Shown: piece after piece, positions 1-9,204 of the stretch
Layout of the letters: each line of letters starts with the position of its first letter
How positions within the stretch are numbered: the first letter of the stretch is position 1
Assembly (NCBI GenBank): GCA_029204045.2
Contig: CM055066.1
Span: forward strand, 19,602,484-19,666,483
Length of the DNA stretch: 64,000 nt
Direction: 5' to 3'
Origin: Tillandsia leiboldiana
Lineage: Eukaryota; Streptophyta; Magnoliopsida; Poales; Bromeliaceae
Translations under genes and position numbers: made by a program
The notes under the pieces: model-generated
The model's database searches: none
What the model saw: the letters and a program-made list of their open reading frames with translations, nothing else
Told to the model about the DNA's origin: nothing

Positions 1-1108
1 AACAATTATTAGAAGAGGGAAAATGAGAGGCATGAGAAGCAACGATTTTTTCCTCTTTACTTGAGGTCGATTCATTAGAAGTAGAATCGTCCCAAGTTTT
101 CGCTTGCAAAGCCTTCTTTTTATATGATTTCGGAGAAGGACAATCCGTTGAAATATGGCCGTAGCCTTTGCATCGATAACATTGGATTTCCCCTTCGAAA
201 TCATCTTTTTCCTTTTCTTTAGAGGGTTTTGCAAAGCTTTTGAGATTAGAGGATTTAGAACCCGATGATCCTTTAGATGGTTTCGAGGATGAAGATCCAT
301 TGGTTCGATTCTTCCAAAACTTCCGACGAAATTTCTTTACGATCCGCGCCAATTGTTCTTCAAAATCGGCAAAAGAGATTTCATCGTCGGAACTCGATTT
401 GCCATCTTCTTCCTTTGTTGATTTGAATGCAATACCTGTAAGCTTAGAAGAAGACTTGGAAGAAACTTGATTAGTAGGAAAAGTCATTTCATAAGTTTGC
501 AAAGCACCTACTAATTCCTCTACTCTCATCTCATCCGGATGACTAACGGTTTCAATGGCGGTAACCTTTGCCCTAAACCGTTCCGGAAGAGTCCGAAGTA
601 TCTTTCTTACAATTTTCGACTCCGGGATCTTTTCTCCTAAATTAGCACAAGTATTGATTACATCTTGAAGTCTAGTGTAATAATCTGTAAACAATTCATG
701 CTCTTCCATATGAATAGAGTCAAATTGACTTGTAAGCATCTGGAGCGTTTGAATTTTTACAAGATTAGTACCCTCATGTGTAATTTTGAGAATATCCCAA
801 ATTTTCTTTGCGGTTTCACACGCGGAAATTCGTGTAAATTCAGTCGAGGAAAGAGAATTATATAAAGCGTTCATACCTTTCCCATTGTAAGAAGATCTTT
901 CGATTTCCTCTTTGGACCATTTAGAGCGAGGTTTTGGGGTAGTAGAATTTCCTACTTCCTCAACAGGATGCACCCAACCGTATTCCACGGTTTGCCATAC
1001 CCGCTCATCAATTGAGATGAGAAAAGCTCTCATCCGCACTTTCCAATAAGCATAATTGGTCCCATCAAAAAGAGGAGGTCTATAAATATTACCACTTTCA
1101 CCCGACAT
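1..1108 (-). CDS. gag: Copia Gag polyprotein, partial (element A)
   Basis: Structural protein that forms the cytoplasmic virus-like particle and packages element RNA. The frame is open from the ATG at 1108-1106 to the window edge (about 369 codons), so the C-terminus is missing. The start is chosen because it lies 20 bp inside the primer site and heads the conserved N-terminal block (YRPPLFDGTNYAYWKVRM) typical of Copia Gag. The middle is the UBN2/retrotran_gag type helical region. A CCHC zinc knuckle, CYRCKGYGHISTDC, lies near bases 170-130. The homologous gag in element B carries a frameshifting rearrangement that this copy lacks, so A preserves the intact form of this subfamily as far as it can be read. 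Confidence 0.9.
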   Translation of the reverse strand, partial: MSGESGNIYRPPLFDGTNYAYWKVRMRAFLISIDERVWQTVEYGWVHPVEEVGNSTTPKPRSKWSKEEIERSSYNGKGMNALYNSLSSTEFTRISACETAKKIWDILKITHEGTNLVKIQTLQMLTSQFDSIHMEEHELFTDYYTRLQDVINTCANLGEKIPESKIVRKILRTLPERFRAKVTAIETVSHPDEMRVEELVGALQTYEMTFPTNQVSSKSSSKLTGIAFKSTKEEDGKSSSDDEISFADFEEQLARIVKKFRRKFWKNRTNGSSSSKPSKGSSGSKSSNLKSFAKPSKEKEKDDFEGEIQCYRCKGYGHISTDCPSPKSYKKKALQAKTWDDSTSNESTSSKEEKIVASHASHFPSSNNC

Positions 1109-1128
1109 GATAGATAAACCTAAAACCC

Positions 1129-1140
1129 GCTCTGATACCA
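1129..1140 (-). other. Primer-binding site, tRNA-iMet (element A)
   Basis: Minus-strand TGGTATCAGAGC, complementary to the 3' end of plant initiator tRNA-Met, two bases from the LTR edge. This is the minus-strand DNA priming site. Confidence 0.9.
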
Positions 1141-1142
1141 AT

Positions 1143-2536
1143 TGTAGGTTTTTATAGGATCCACAAGGATCTAAATAGGTACTATCAAACTACTAGAGGG
1201 GGGGGTGAATAGGTGTAATACTTATAAAACGAAATCTCAGTGCAAAATAAAAACCAATGCGGAAAATAAAAATAGCACACCAAGATATACGTGGAAACTC
1301 CAATCCAGGAGAAAAACCACGGGACCAACACGCAATAACAATCCACTAAGAATAGAAGAATAACAAGGTGATTACCGACTCCACGGACTCAACCCCTCCT
1401 TCAGCTTCTTCGGACCTTGCGCTGACCGGTTGGATGTCCACGCAATAACAATCCCTAAGAAAAGAAGAATAACAAGGTGATTACCGTCTCCACGGATTTA
1501 ACCCCTCCTTCAATTTCTTGGACCTCGCGCTCCACCGTTTGCACATCCACTGCACACGTTCGAATCCACGAATGCCACTCGAATCCACGAGCACACGTTT
1601 CGAATCCACGAAACGCCTTTAGCACACCGAATCCACGATGCCACGTCGAATCCACGATGCAAACTCAGTCGATAAGAATATTGACTTCGATGGTGATCCT
1701 TTGCTTAGATTCTCATTGAGGAACCGTAGAAGAAATCTCTAAGCAAAGATTAGATCAATTCGACGAAAGATATGTTCTTGAAAGAACCGTCGAATTGACC
1801 TAAAAGAGGCTATTAAGAAGAATAATGAAAACCTAGCCTCTAGGGTTGCTCTCAAGTGTTTTATAAATTAATCGGTAGAGAACCCCCGTTTTTGAGAAAC
1901 CCTAAATGTCTATTTATAGTTTAGAAACCTTTGGAAAGAGATAAGAATCAAAAACATACCTTATATGGAAATTTTCAGGACGACGATCCGGATCGGATTT
2001 ACTGTGATCCGGATCGTCGTAACGAGATTGACGATTCCAGAAAACCAAGGGTTCGGGATCCGGATTGCAAGGTCCGATCCAGATCGTTCATGCAATTCAG
2101 CAAAGTCCCATGTTCGGGATCCGGATCGGAATGGCCTAGGATCCGGATTGAAATTGCCAATGAACAAGTACCCTTCGGGATCCGGATTGCAAGGTCTGAT
2201 CCGGATCCTGAACATGTCCCATGTCCAGTTTTTGATTTTTATGCAATTAAAAGATCATCCAAGTGTTTCTACACTATAAGAAAGTATTCGGATCACCATA
2301 ATTATTTAGTTAAACATACCTGATCCTCTTGAATACTTTCTTCTTGAGATTGATGTAACTGATCCACAATTCTTCAACTTCAATCTTCAAGACTCAAGAC
2401 ACTGAGTGTCAACTTGAGCTCTTGTTGAATCTTCTCTAAGTCTTTGATTGCTGATTGACAATTTGATCCCTTTAAGACTCCGACTCAACTCACTGACTTG
2501 ACTCACGAAATATACCAACACCAAAATGCCGTAACA
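1143..2536 (-). repeat. 5' LTR of element A
   Basis: 1394-bp LTR with TG...CA ends. In transcription order it has an upstream cluster of ATCCGGAT palindromes (about 2215-1980), a TATA box, long hairpins (about 1830-1690), the GTGGATTC hairpin array (about 1665-1550), a tandem duplication of about 110 bp (about 1530-1330), and the conserved CACCCCCC stretch near the 3' edge. It closely matches both LTRs of element B. Confidence 0.9.
1911..1918 (-). promoter_or_regulatory. TATA box of element A LTR
   Basis: Minus-strand TATAAATA just downstream of the palindrome cluster. It occupies the same place as CTATAAATAG in both LTRs of element B, so it is the likely RNA polymerase II core promoter. Confidence 0.7.
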
Positions 2537-5500
2537 ACTATTTTGAAAAGTCCAAACCCCGAAGAGCATTGCCCTCGTCCTATCAAACAAGAACAGACTC
2601 AGGCGACACTACGAAGCTTGGGTTTTAGGTCTAAACCTCGCAGAGCAGTGCCTTTGTCCTATCAAACAAGAACAGATTCCGGCGACCCTACGAAGTTCGG
2701 TAAAACATCAGTTAAATAAATCTATGTGTTCAGCAGTGTATCATTTGATCAGCAGGACAAGCAAACTCACTAATCCAACATGAAAATGTTCCAAGATAAG
2801 ATATAAATACCAGAGGTACAATGAATAATCATGTAAGGCAAAATAGAACTGATAACAGGCGTAGCTCAACATCTAACAACCAATCAGACAGACTAACCCC
2901 TTATGCAACTAAACACATGTTTTTAAGAAAACCTTTGAAAACAATAGGTTTTTGGGTCCCAAACCTCGTAGAGCGTTGCCCTTGTCCTATCAAACAAGAA
3001 CAGACTCAGGCTACCCTACAAGGCTTGGTAAAATCATTTATTTTAGAAGATCATGTATTTAGCAGCATAACAAGCGAACAACAAGGAAGCAGGCTCAACT
3101 ATCAGATGACCAAAGAAACATGGCAATGTATAGAGTAATGAAATAACTACTGGGAACAATTTAAACATCACGTAAGGTAAGGATCACTAAAACAAACCAT
3201 AAGCAGGCATAAAGTAGGCATGAAGTAGTAAATCACTGAATCAATGGAAAGGCAGGCTCAAGCATTAATAGACTGATATAATAATCAAGCATAGGAGTGC
3301 AACTACGAAATGGCCAATCAGTCAGAGCAACAAACAGTAATATACATTGCAACCAAAGGCAGACAGGCTCAAAATAAACTAAGTTACCAAGAACAGGAGT
3401 CCAACCAATACCGTACACCGAGGGCCAAACTGATAAAGCTCGGACCGAAGATAACCCACCTGTCAATGCGCAGGCGACTAAACCGTATCCACTGTATGTT
3501 TAGAACCAGAGGCACCGAATAAACCTGAATCAATCATATGGATCAAGGATCAACTCTGACTCTAACTTATTTCAATTCAACTTAAAACCCAGATCAATTT
3601 TAAAACCTCTACATAGCCATTTTGCATTTTTGTTTCCCCAGGACTTCAAAATCAGTTTTTAATGCGAGCATCGCGTCCAGTGACCCCAAATTAGCCAAGA
3701 GTACACTGTCGCGGCTTCGCAAACAACCCGGAACTTAGTTTTGTTCCAACATTATTCTAAAAGGTTGATTTCTCTTCATCTTTTAATCTCATCGTCAAAC
3801 AGACGAACTTTGTATATGAAAGTGACTCTAGACAGTGCCAATACCCTAGGGCTCACCCTAGTTCCAGTCCAAAATCGATGGATCAACTAGATCCGAGTTC
3901 CTCGCTCTCTAACACTTCCACCATGCCCCACACACCAATCCACACAGCCAACATTGGGTCTGAAGTGAGCATCAAGCTCAGGGAAGTGTGTGTGACATCT
4001 TTCATATTAAACTTGAAGCCAAATTCCAAATTTTTCTTCTTTAGGACATTACATCGAACACCTAGTGAGCATTATTTATAAAAACTAAAACCTACACTAA
4101 CCCATGCAACAACTTTGTATAGAGGGGAACTGAGAACCTCTAACATGGATAAAATGCATTCAAACATAGTATAGGGATTACCTGGGGGTTTGGCCGGCGC
4201 CCGAAGGCGACGCCGGCGGCGGCGGGGCAACCACGGCCACAACAAGGGTGCAACCATGGATAAACGAAAACCTACGTTAGGTTTTGCATGCAAGCGTATA
4301 GGAAGCTTCTTAGAGTCTAGAGGTCTTACCTGAAAAGTCCACCCACTTGACGGAGCTCCGGCGATCGCCGGAGACCATTTCCTCCAAGCTCTAGGTGAAC
4401 TCGGCCACCTCTAATGGCGGATTCCGGCCGGCGAGGCGTTGGCCAGCGCAAGATGGACCAGGTTGCTTCTCTCGGTCCCCCGGTGCTTGCTGGGTGGTTG
4501 GCCGGCGGCGGGGACGCGTGGCAGCGCCGGGCGGAGGAGATCCGGCGAAGTGCCATTTGGCTCGGCTCTAGGGTAAGCCCGATCTCCATGGATCTTCAGC
4601 CGATCCTTCCCAAACTTCGGGGAAAGCTTGCAGTCACCGAGGAGGTCAAGATCAACGGTCTTGATCTCGGATTTGTTGGTCGGTTGAGGCTCGGGATCAT
4701 CCTCGGCCGAAACACGATAATCCGGCAATAGTTCTTTCCCGCCGGCGGTCGGGAATGAGGCAAGGGTTCCGGCTCGCCGGAATTATCAAAGAAGAGGAGA
4801 AGGCCGCGGCGGCGCGCGACGACGGCAGGGGTCCGGGATGCCCAGGCTAGGACGCGGCAACCCCGGGGACCTCTCAGTTAAAGTTTGGCCCAACTGAAAC
4901 TTCTAAAACACCCCCCCCCCCCCCAAAACACCAACCCGAGAGCACCAATATCTCTTCTTTGTTTTCTCGGGTTACTCCGGCACGGGGACGGCGGCGGAGC
5001 CTGGGTGCGACGGTTGGAGGAGAGGTAGAGGGGGCGTCGGGTGCAGAAGAAGGTTGAAGGGTTGCTCAGGTGTGGGGAGTCCAAAGGTCACTCCCGAATG
5101 CATCTATTTACATGCATAACGCATAATATGCTAATAAGTCCTTCCACAATTGCCATTTGCAGTTCAGTCCTACATGAAACTTGTTCCTCTTACACTTAAG
5201 TCCCTGCCTATAAGGTGACACAATTTTCGAGGCACTATTTATTGGGTTTATATGCAAAATACACCGTTTTTCGCTATATTTCACGTATTTCGAGGAGTTT
5301 CGGTCGTCAGAACGAAAAACGGATTTCGCCGTTGCGTCCGGAACGTCGAAATCTTCAAGGTAGCGATTTTTGCTTTTCGACGCGATGTCCAGATAAATTT
5401 TCGTTCCATAAAAACTGTCCCATTTTATAGTTTTCATGCTTTTCGAGATTCCAGAGTCGTCAAACACAATTTTCGACTGCGCCATTGCGTTCAGAACGTC

Positions 5501-5938
5501 GAAAATAGCTAGAATTGACTACTCGAATCACTATATTAGGATTCCAGATGGTAAATTGGCCAATGTTGGTTAAAGGGACAATTAAAATCTAGGGTTACTG
5601 TTCATGTACAGTATATAACTTAAGTTACTGTGCGCAGGAACACTGTTCCATTGGTCGCGACTAATTGCCCTCTTCTTCTTTAAATTCTGGAAGATCCGAC
5701 CGTCAGATCGAAAAGTGCTGAATATGAAACTTGCTCAGTTCGACGAGACGATCACAACGGTCAACTCGGATTTCCAAGATCACGCCCGGATTGGAAATTA
5801 GCCTTTTTGCCTCGCAATTCGTGCAACTTGCACCCCGGCAATTGATCGAATAGATCAATTTAGATCTTTAGAATCTAACTCCGGCTAAAATTTATCTTTT
5901 ATTTTATTTATTTAAAATAAAATATCCGGATTACTACA
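2537..5938 (-). repeat. Ty3/gypsy long LTR, minus, truncated by element A
   Basis: About 3.4 kb of a modular gypsy LTR. The 5' edge is at 5938 (minus-strand TGTAGTAATCC), comparable to TGTAATAGTC at 47510 and TGTAAAAACTC at 19682. From that edge come an AT-rich start, a block on the theme CTGAC-GGTCGGATC, GC-rich CCGG modules with splice-donor-like ends (4180-4870), a C14 tract (4911-4924), and then a part resembling the middle of the H LTR. The 3' end is missing because element A interrupts it at 2537. I see no gene in it. It abuts the pre-env leader of element C directly, so it is probably an LTR inserted into C, with its other end beyond the window. Confidence 0.7.
2560..3030 (-). repeat. 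Three copies of a ~50-bp module in the gypsy LTR
   Basis: A segment containing TATCAAACAAGAACAGA followed by a GGCGAC or related end recurs at about 2560-2607, 2637-2696 and 2962-3030. The same module occurs in inverse orientation in the H LTRs near 52225-52290 and 57435-57500, which ties this LTR to the H family. Confidence 0.65.
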
Positions 5939-6062
5939 TTTGATACCTAGTCTCTCTACACGATAATGATTGTTTAGGTACAATTTTTCAAAATTTTGAA
6001 AATAAATAGTTTTTCGTGTTCTTGAGTTGTTGCTCGTAGTTTCTTGGTTTTGAATAGCAACA

Positions 6063-7499
6063 ATGGCGTTTGCGTGGATAATCTTCCTTTTGGTTGCAAT
6101 GGTTCACACAAGAGCAACTAAGAAGCCCAAGAAAGCTAAGAAGAGTCGAGAGGACTCGGATTCGGATTCAGAAACTGAATCCATTGACTGGGATGAATTA
6201 TTGGTAGAAGCAACTACACCTACTGCATCAAAGGGGAAAGCCCCTGCTGAAACGTCAAAGGCAAAGGCTCCGCCTACCGCCGCTGAAAAAGGGAAAGCCC
6301 CAATGGAAACAAGCCCGATAAAGCCAAAGAGGAAGAATGTTGCAAGAAAGAGAGGGAGTGCTCGAGGAATATCCATTAAGGAGCCACTTGCTAGCCAGCC
6401 TCCTCCACAAGATTTTATCAGCTCTGCAAGGATCAAGGATTTTGAGAAAAGGGAATGCATTGGCGAAAGAAATGTCAATGTCAAAGCACTGAAAGAACGA
6501 TCCGCACATTTTGGGACTCTGTATGACCAGACAGGTCTTGGCCCCATTTGCAATTTCCCTGAGTCCACTGGATATTGTCTTCATTCGGTAAGAATGTTCT
6601 ATCAAAATGCTTCAAGTCTAATTGATCAGGAGGACGGACGTCGGGAATTTCAAACATCGGTTAAAAATGTCAAGATCAAAGTCACACCTCAACTGATTGG
6701 AGAGGTATTAGGGATGAAGGTCAGAGTTGATGGACCTCATTATCTGAAAAGTCAAATCTTCTCCACCAACTCCTGGAGAGTGGTAGTTAATGGAATTTGT
6801 CTTCTAGATACTCTGTCGACAGGAAATTCCGTCTTTTCCAAAGAGCTTCGACCGGAGTATCGCTATGTGAACTTCATTGTTTGCTATAACATTCTTCCAA
6901 ACATGAATACAAAGGTTCTTCGATGGGACAGGATGCTATTTCTTTATCTTCTTGGAAACCCTACAGCGGCAATGGGAGCAAATTTAAACATTCCTTACCT
7001 CATTTGGTCAAGGATGGCACGCTATGTGGAGCATGCTCACCCTACAGAGAGACTCCCCTATCCTATGATAATTATGCGCATCTTTCAGAAGTTTAAAGTC
7101 GACACAAGTGCGAGCTCCTACTTGCACAGTCTTGGAACAATCAATGAAACGACAATAGTGAAGTCTCTCTCCACTAAAAAAGATGAGCCCCCATCACCTC
7201 CTCGCCGACGAAGAGCACAACCACAAGCAACAACCTCTGCACCGCAAGCAACACCTCCAGTCCCACCAGCACATGCAGCACAACAAGCACCTCCATCAAC
7301 TTCCGATGATGATGCATCGGTTACCTCAATCTATAAAGAACAACAGCGTCTCTCCAACGAGCAAGAACGCATGTCTAACGAGTTCGTTGAGATGAAAGCG
7401 GATCTTAAAGAGGTTAAGAAAGAGCAAGCTTCAATGAACAAGCACATCAAGAAAATATTTCAGAAGCTAGGATGCATCAGTTCTGATGATTCTGAATAA
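6063..7499 (+). CDS. Env-like protein of Sirevirus element C
   Basis: 478-residue ORF downstream of where pol would be, the place of the env-like gene in Sireviruses; its function is not established. The N-terminus has a short hydrophobic run (about residues 3-14, FAWIIFLLVAMV) followed by a Lys-rich stretch, so it could be a signal anchor. Residues 30-125 are acidic, then Ala/Lys/Pro-rich. Residues 130-350 form a globular block with SVRMFYQN (175-182) and KVTPQLIGEVLGM, resembling the 'putative plant transposon protein' domain found in env-like ORFs of plant retroelements. Residues 420-470 are a heptad-rich coiled coil (RLSNEQERMSNEF). The homologue in D (35029-36465) is the same length and also intact. 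No cleavage site or glycoprotein layout is evident. Confidence 0.8.
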   Translation: MAFAWIIFLLVAMVHTRATKKPKKAKKSREDSDSDSETESIDWDELLVEATTPTASKGKAPAETSKAKAPPTAAEKGKAPMETSPIKPKRKNVARKRGSARGISIKEPLASQPPPQDFISSARIKDFEKRECIGERNVNVKALKERSAHFGTLYDQTGLGPICNFPESTGYCLHSVRMFYQNASSLIDQEDGRREFQTSVKNVKIKVTPQLIGEVLGMKVRVDGPHYLKSQIFSTNSWRVVVNGICLLDTLSTGNSVFSKELRPEYRYVNFIVCYNILPNMNTKVLRWDRMLFLYLLGNPTAAMGANLNIPYLIWSRMARYVEHAHPTERLPYPMIIMRIFQKFKVDTSASSYLHSLGTINETTIVKSLSTKKDEPPSPPRRRRAQPQATTSAPQATPPVPPAHAAQQAPPSTSDDDASVTSIYKEQQRLSNEQERMSNEFVEMKADLKEVKKEQASMNKHIKKIFQKLGCISSDDSE

Positions 7500-7774
7500 T
7501 AATTTATTCTAATCTTCTTTTGTGCAGGTTTTTCAGTTTTAGTTCTTTCCTTTAGTTTTTGGAACTTTTTAACTCTTCATTCTTTTGTAATTTTGGCTAA
7601 CTTTTGTGACAAAAAGGGGGAGAGAGAAACGAACAATGATCATCACTAATGGTTTTGAACTTTGAAGGTAAGTATATCAACTCAACTTTGGTTTTGTATT
7701 GTGATTGCATGCATGTCTCGACTAACTATTCGACTAACTATTTGGGCATGTAATATTACTAACAAGTTGTTTGA
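7500..7774 (+). other. Post-env region of element C, left of B
   Basis: Non-coding. Holds a T-rich stretch and an internal purine tract AAAAAGGGGGAGAG near 7612-7625. It continues across the B insertion at 14347. The duplicated target TTTGA is at 7770-7774. Confidence 0.75.
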
Positions 7775-8100
7775 TGTTACGACATTTTGGTGTTGGCATA
7801 TTTCGTGAGTCAAGTCAGTGAGTTGAGTCGGAGTCTTAAAGGGATCAAATTGTCAATCAGCAATCAAAGACCTAGAGAAGATTCAACAAGAGCTCAAGTT
7901 GACACTCAGTGTCTTGAGTCTTGAAGATTGAAGTTGAAGAATTGTGGATTAGTTACATCAATCTCAAGAAAAAAGTATTCAAGAGGATCAGGTATGTTTA
8001 ACTAAATAATTGTGGTGATCCGAATACTTTCTTATAGTGTAGAAACACTTGGAACAATTTTTAATTGCATAAAAATCAAAAACTGGACATGGGGCATGTT

Positions 8101-8335
8101 CAGGATCCGGATCAGATGATCCAATCCGGATCCCGAAGGGTATTAGTTCATGTGCAAATCCAATCCGGATCCAAGCCTATTCTGATCCGGATCCCGAACA
8201 ATGGATGTTGTTGACATTCATGAACGATCCGGATCGAGAAGTTCAATCCGGATCCCGAACCCTTGGTTTTCTGGAATTGTCTATCACGCTACGACGATCC
8301 GGATCGCAGTAAATCCGATCCGGATCGCCGTCCGT
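8101..8335 (+). repeat. ATCCGGAT palindrome cluster (B 5' LTR)
   Basis: Eight ATCCGGAT cores, mostly in the context GATCCGGATC, arranged as pairs. The first member follows TTCAG and the second precedes CCGAA, so each pair is itself an inverted repeat of about 15 bp. It lies upstream of the TATA box. Clusters of palindromes in the regulatory part of the LTR are a known Sirevirus trait. Confidence 0.9.
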
Positions 8336-8391
8336 AAAATTTCCAGATAAGGTAAGTTTTTGATTCTTATCTCTTTCCAAAGGTTTCTAAA

Positions 8392-8401
8392 CTATAAATA
8401 G
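8392..8401 (+). promoter_or_regulatory. TATA box of element B 5' LTR
   Basis: CTATAAATAG downstream of the palindrome cluster and upstream of the hairpins. The copy in the 3' LTR is at 13564-13573. Confidence 0.75.
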
Positions 8402-8470
8402 ACTTTTAGGGTTTCTCAAAAACGTGGGGAGCACGGCCGATCAATTGATAAAACACTTGAGAGCAACCCT

Positions 8471-8613
8471 AGAGGCTACGTTTTTATCGATCTTCTTTAT
8501 AGCCTCTTTTAGGTCAATTCGATGGTTCTTTCAAGAACATATCTTTTGTCGAATTGATCTAATCTTTGCTTAGAGATTTCTTCTACGGTTCCTCAATGAG
8601 AATCTAAGCAAAG
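8471..8613 (+). repeat. Three long hairpins in B LTR leader
   Basis: Perfect stems: AGAGGCTA (8471-8478) with TAGCCTCT (8500-8507); TCAATTCGA (8514-8522) with TCGAATTGA (8549-8557), enclosing an inner GTTCTT/AAGAAC stem; CTTTGCTTAGA (8564-8574) with TCTAAGCAAAG (8603-8613). They follow the TATA box, so they would be in the RNA. Confidence 0.85.
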
Positions 8614-8651
8614 GATCACCATCGAAGTCAATATTCTTATCGATTGAGTTT

Positions 8652-8756
8652 GCGTCGTGGATTCGACGTGGCATCGTGGATTCGGTGTGCTAAAGGCGTT
8701 TCGTGGATTCGAAACGTGTGCTCATGGATTCGAGTGGCGTTCGTGGATTCGAACGT
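8652..8756 (+). repeat. Constant-loop hairpin array (B 5' LTR)
   Basis: Five hairpins with loop GTGGATTC (8657, 8676, 8703, 8743; ATGGATTC at 8724) and different stems: CGTC/GACG, GCATC/GGTGT (with G-U pairs), CGTTTC/GAAACG, GCTC/GAGT, CGTTC/GAACG. The same array is at about 13823-13928 in the 3' LTR. Confidence 0.85.
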
Positions 8757-8780
8757 GTGCAGTGGACGTGCATTCGGTGG

Positions 8781-8986
8781 AGCGCGAGGTCCGAAGAAAT
8801 TGAAGGAGGGGTTAAATCCGTGGAGACGGTAATCACCTTGTTATTCTTCTTTTCTTAGTGGATTGTTATTGCGTGGATATCCAACCGGTCAGCGCAAGGT
8901 CCGAAGAAGCTGAAGGAGGGGTTGAGTCCGTGGAGTCGGTAATCACCTTGTTATTCTTCTATTCTTAGTGGATTGTTATTGCGTGT
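8781..8986 (+). repeat. Tandem duplication of ~110 bp in B LTR
   Basis: A unit beginning near AGGTCCGAAGAA and ending near GGATTGTTATTGCGTG occurs twice with a 110-bp offset (8781 and 8891 starts) and scattered differences. It is present in all LTRs of the A/B subfamily and absent from the C/D subfamily. Confidence 0.8.
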
Positions 8987-9172
8987 TGGTCCCGTGGTTT
9001 TTCTCCTGGATTGGAGTTTCCACGTATATCTCGGTGTGCTATTTTTATTTTCCGCATTGGTTTTTATTTTGCACTGAGATTTGGTTTTATAAGTATTACA
9101 CCTATTCACCCCCCCTCTAGTTGTTTGATAGTACCTATTTAGATCCTTGTGGATCTTATAAAAACCTACAAT

Positions 9173-9184
9173 TGGTATCAGAGC
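9173..9184 (+). other. Primer-binding site, tRNA-iMet (element B)
   Basis: TGGTATCAGAGC two bases after the 5' LTR. Confidence 0.92.
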
Positions 9185-9204
9185 GGGTTTTAGGTTTATC
9201 TATC

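Larger units (their letters stand above)
1..2536 (-). mobile_element. Sirevirus-type Copia element A (5' part)
   Basis: Minus-oriented LTR retrotransposon cut by the left window edge. Reading leftwards it shows an LTR (2536-1143), an initiator tRNA-Met primer site, and an open gag reaching base 1. It is the same subfamily as element B at 7775-14341, whose LTR matches it along its length. The outer LTR edge reads TGTTACGG on the minus strand, and the flank 2537-2541 (ACTAT) should be the target duplication, but the partner is outside the window. It sits inside a minus-oriented gypsy LTR. Confidence 0.9.
7775..9170 (+). repeat. 5' LTR of element B
   Basis: Starts TGTTACGACATT and ends AAAACCTACA (TG...CA). 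Eight ATCCGGAT palindromes lie in 8101-8335, a TATA box at 8392, long hairpins at 8471-8613, the constant-loop hairpin array at 8652-8756, and a tandem duplication at 8781-8986. Confidence 0.95.

Noticed and set aside
1931..2323. 130-codon ORF with DPDR repeats and similar ORFs in other LTRs
   Set aside because: Translation of the ATCCGGAT palindrome cluster, lying upstream of the TATA box.
4414..4731. 105-codon ORFs on both strands in the minus gypsy LTR
   Set aside because: Opposite-strand ORFs over the same GC-rich module, no recognisable protein, interrupted in related LTRs.
6104..6605. Minus ORFs of 116-154 codons across the env-like gene (also 35938-36484, plus)
   Set aside because: Shadows of the env-like reading frame.
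8644..8832. Small plus ORF rich in GFD and SWIR repeats, also at 13822-14004 and, for C/D LTRs, 33214-33453 and 62059-62307
   Set aside because: It is the hairpin array read as protein; the frame is not maintained between subfamilies.
9121..9204. Upstream in-frame ATG as gag start in element B
   Set aside because: It lies within the LTR before the primer site; the conserved Gag N-terminus begins at 9205, matching elements A, C2, D and C3.
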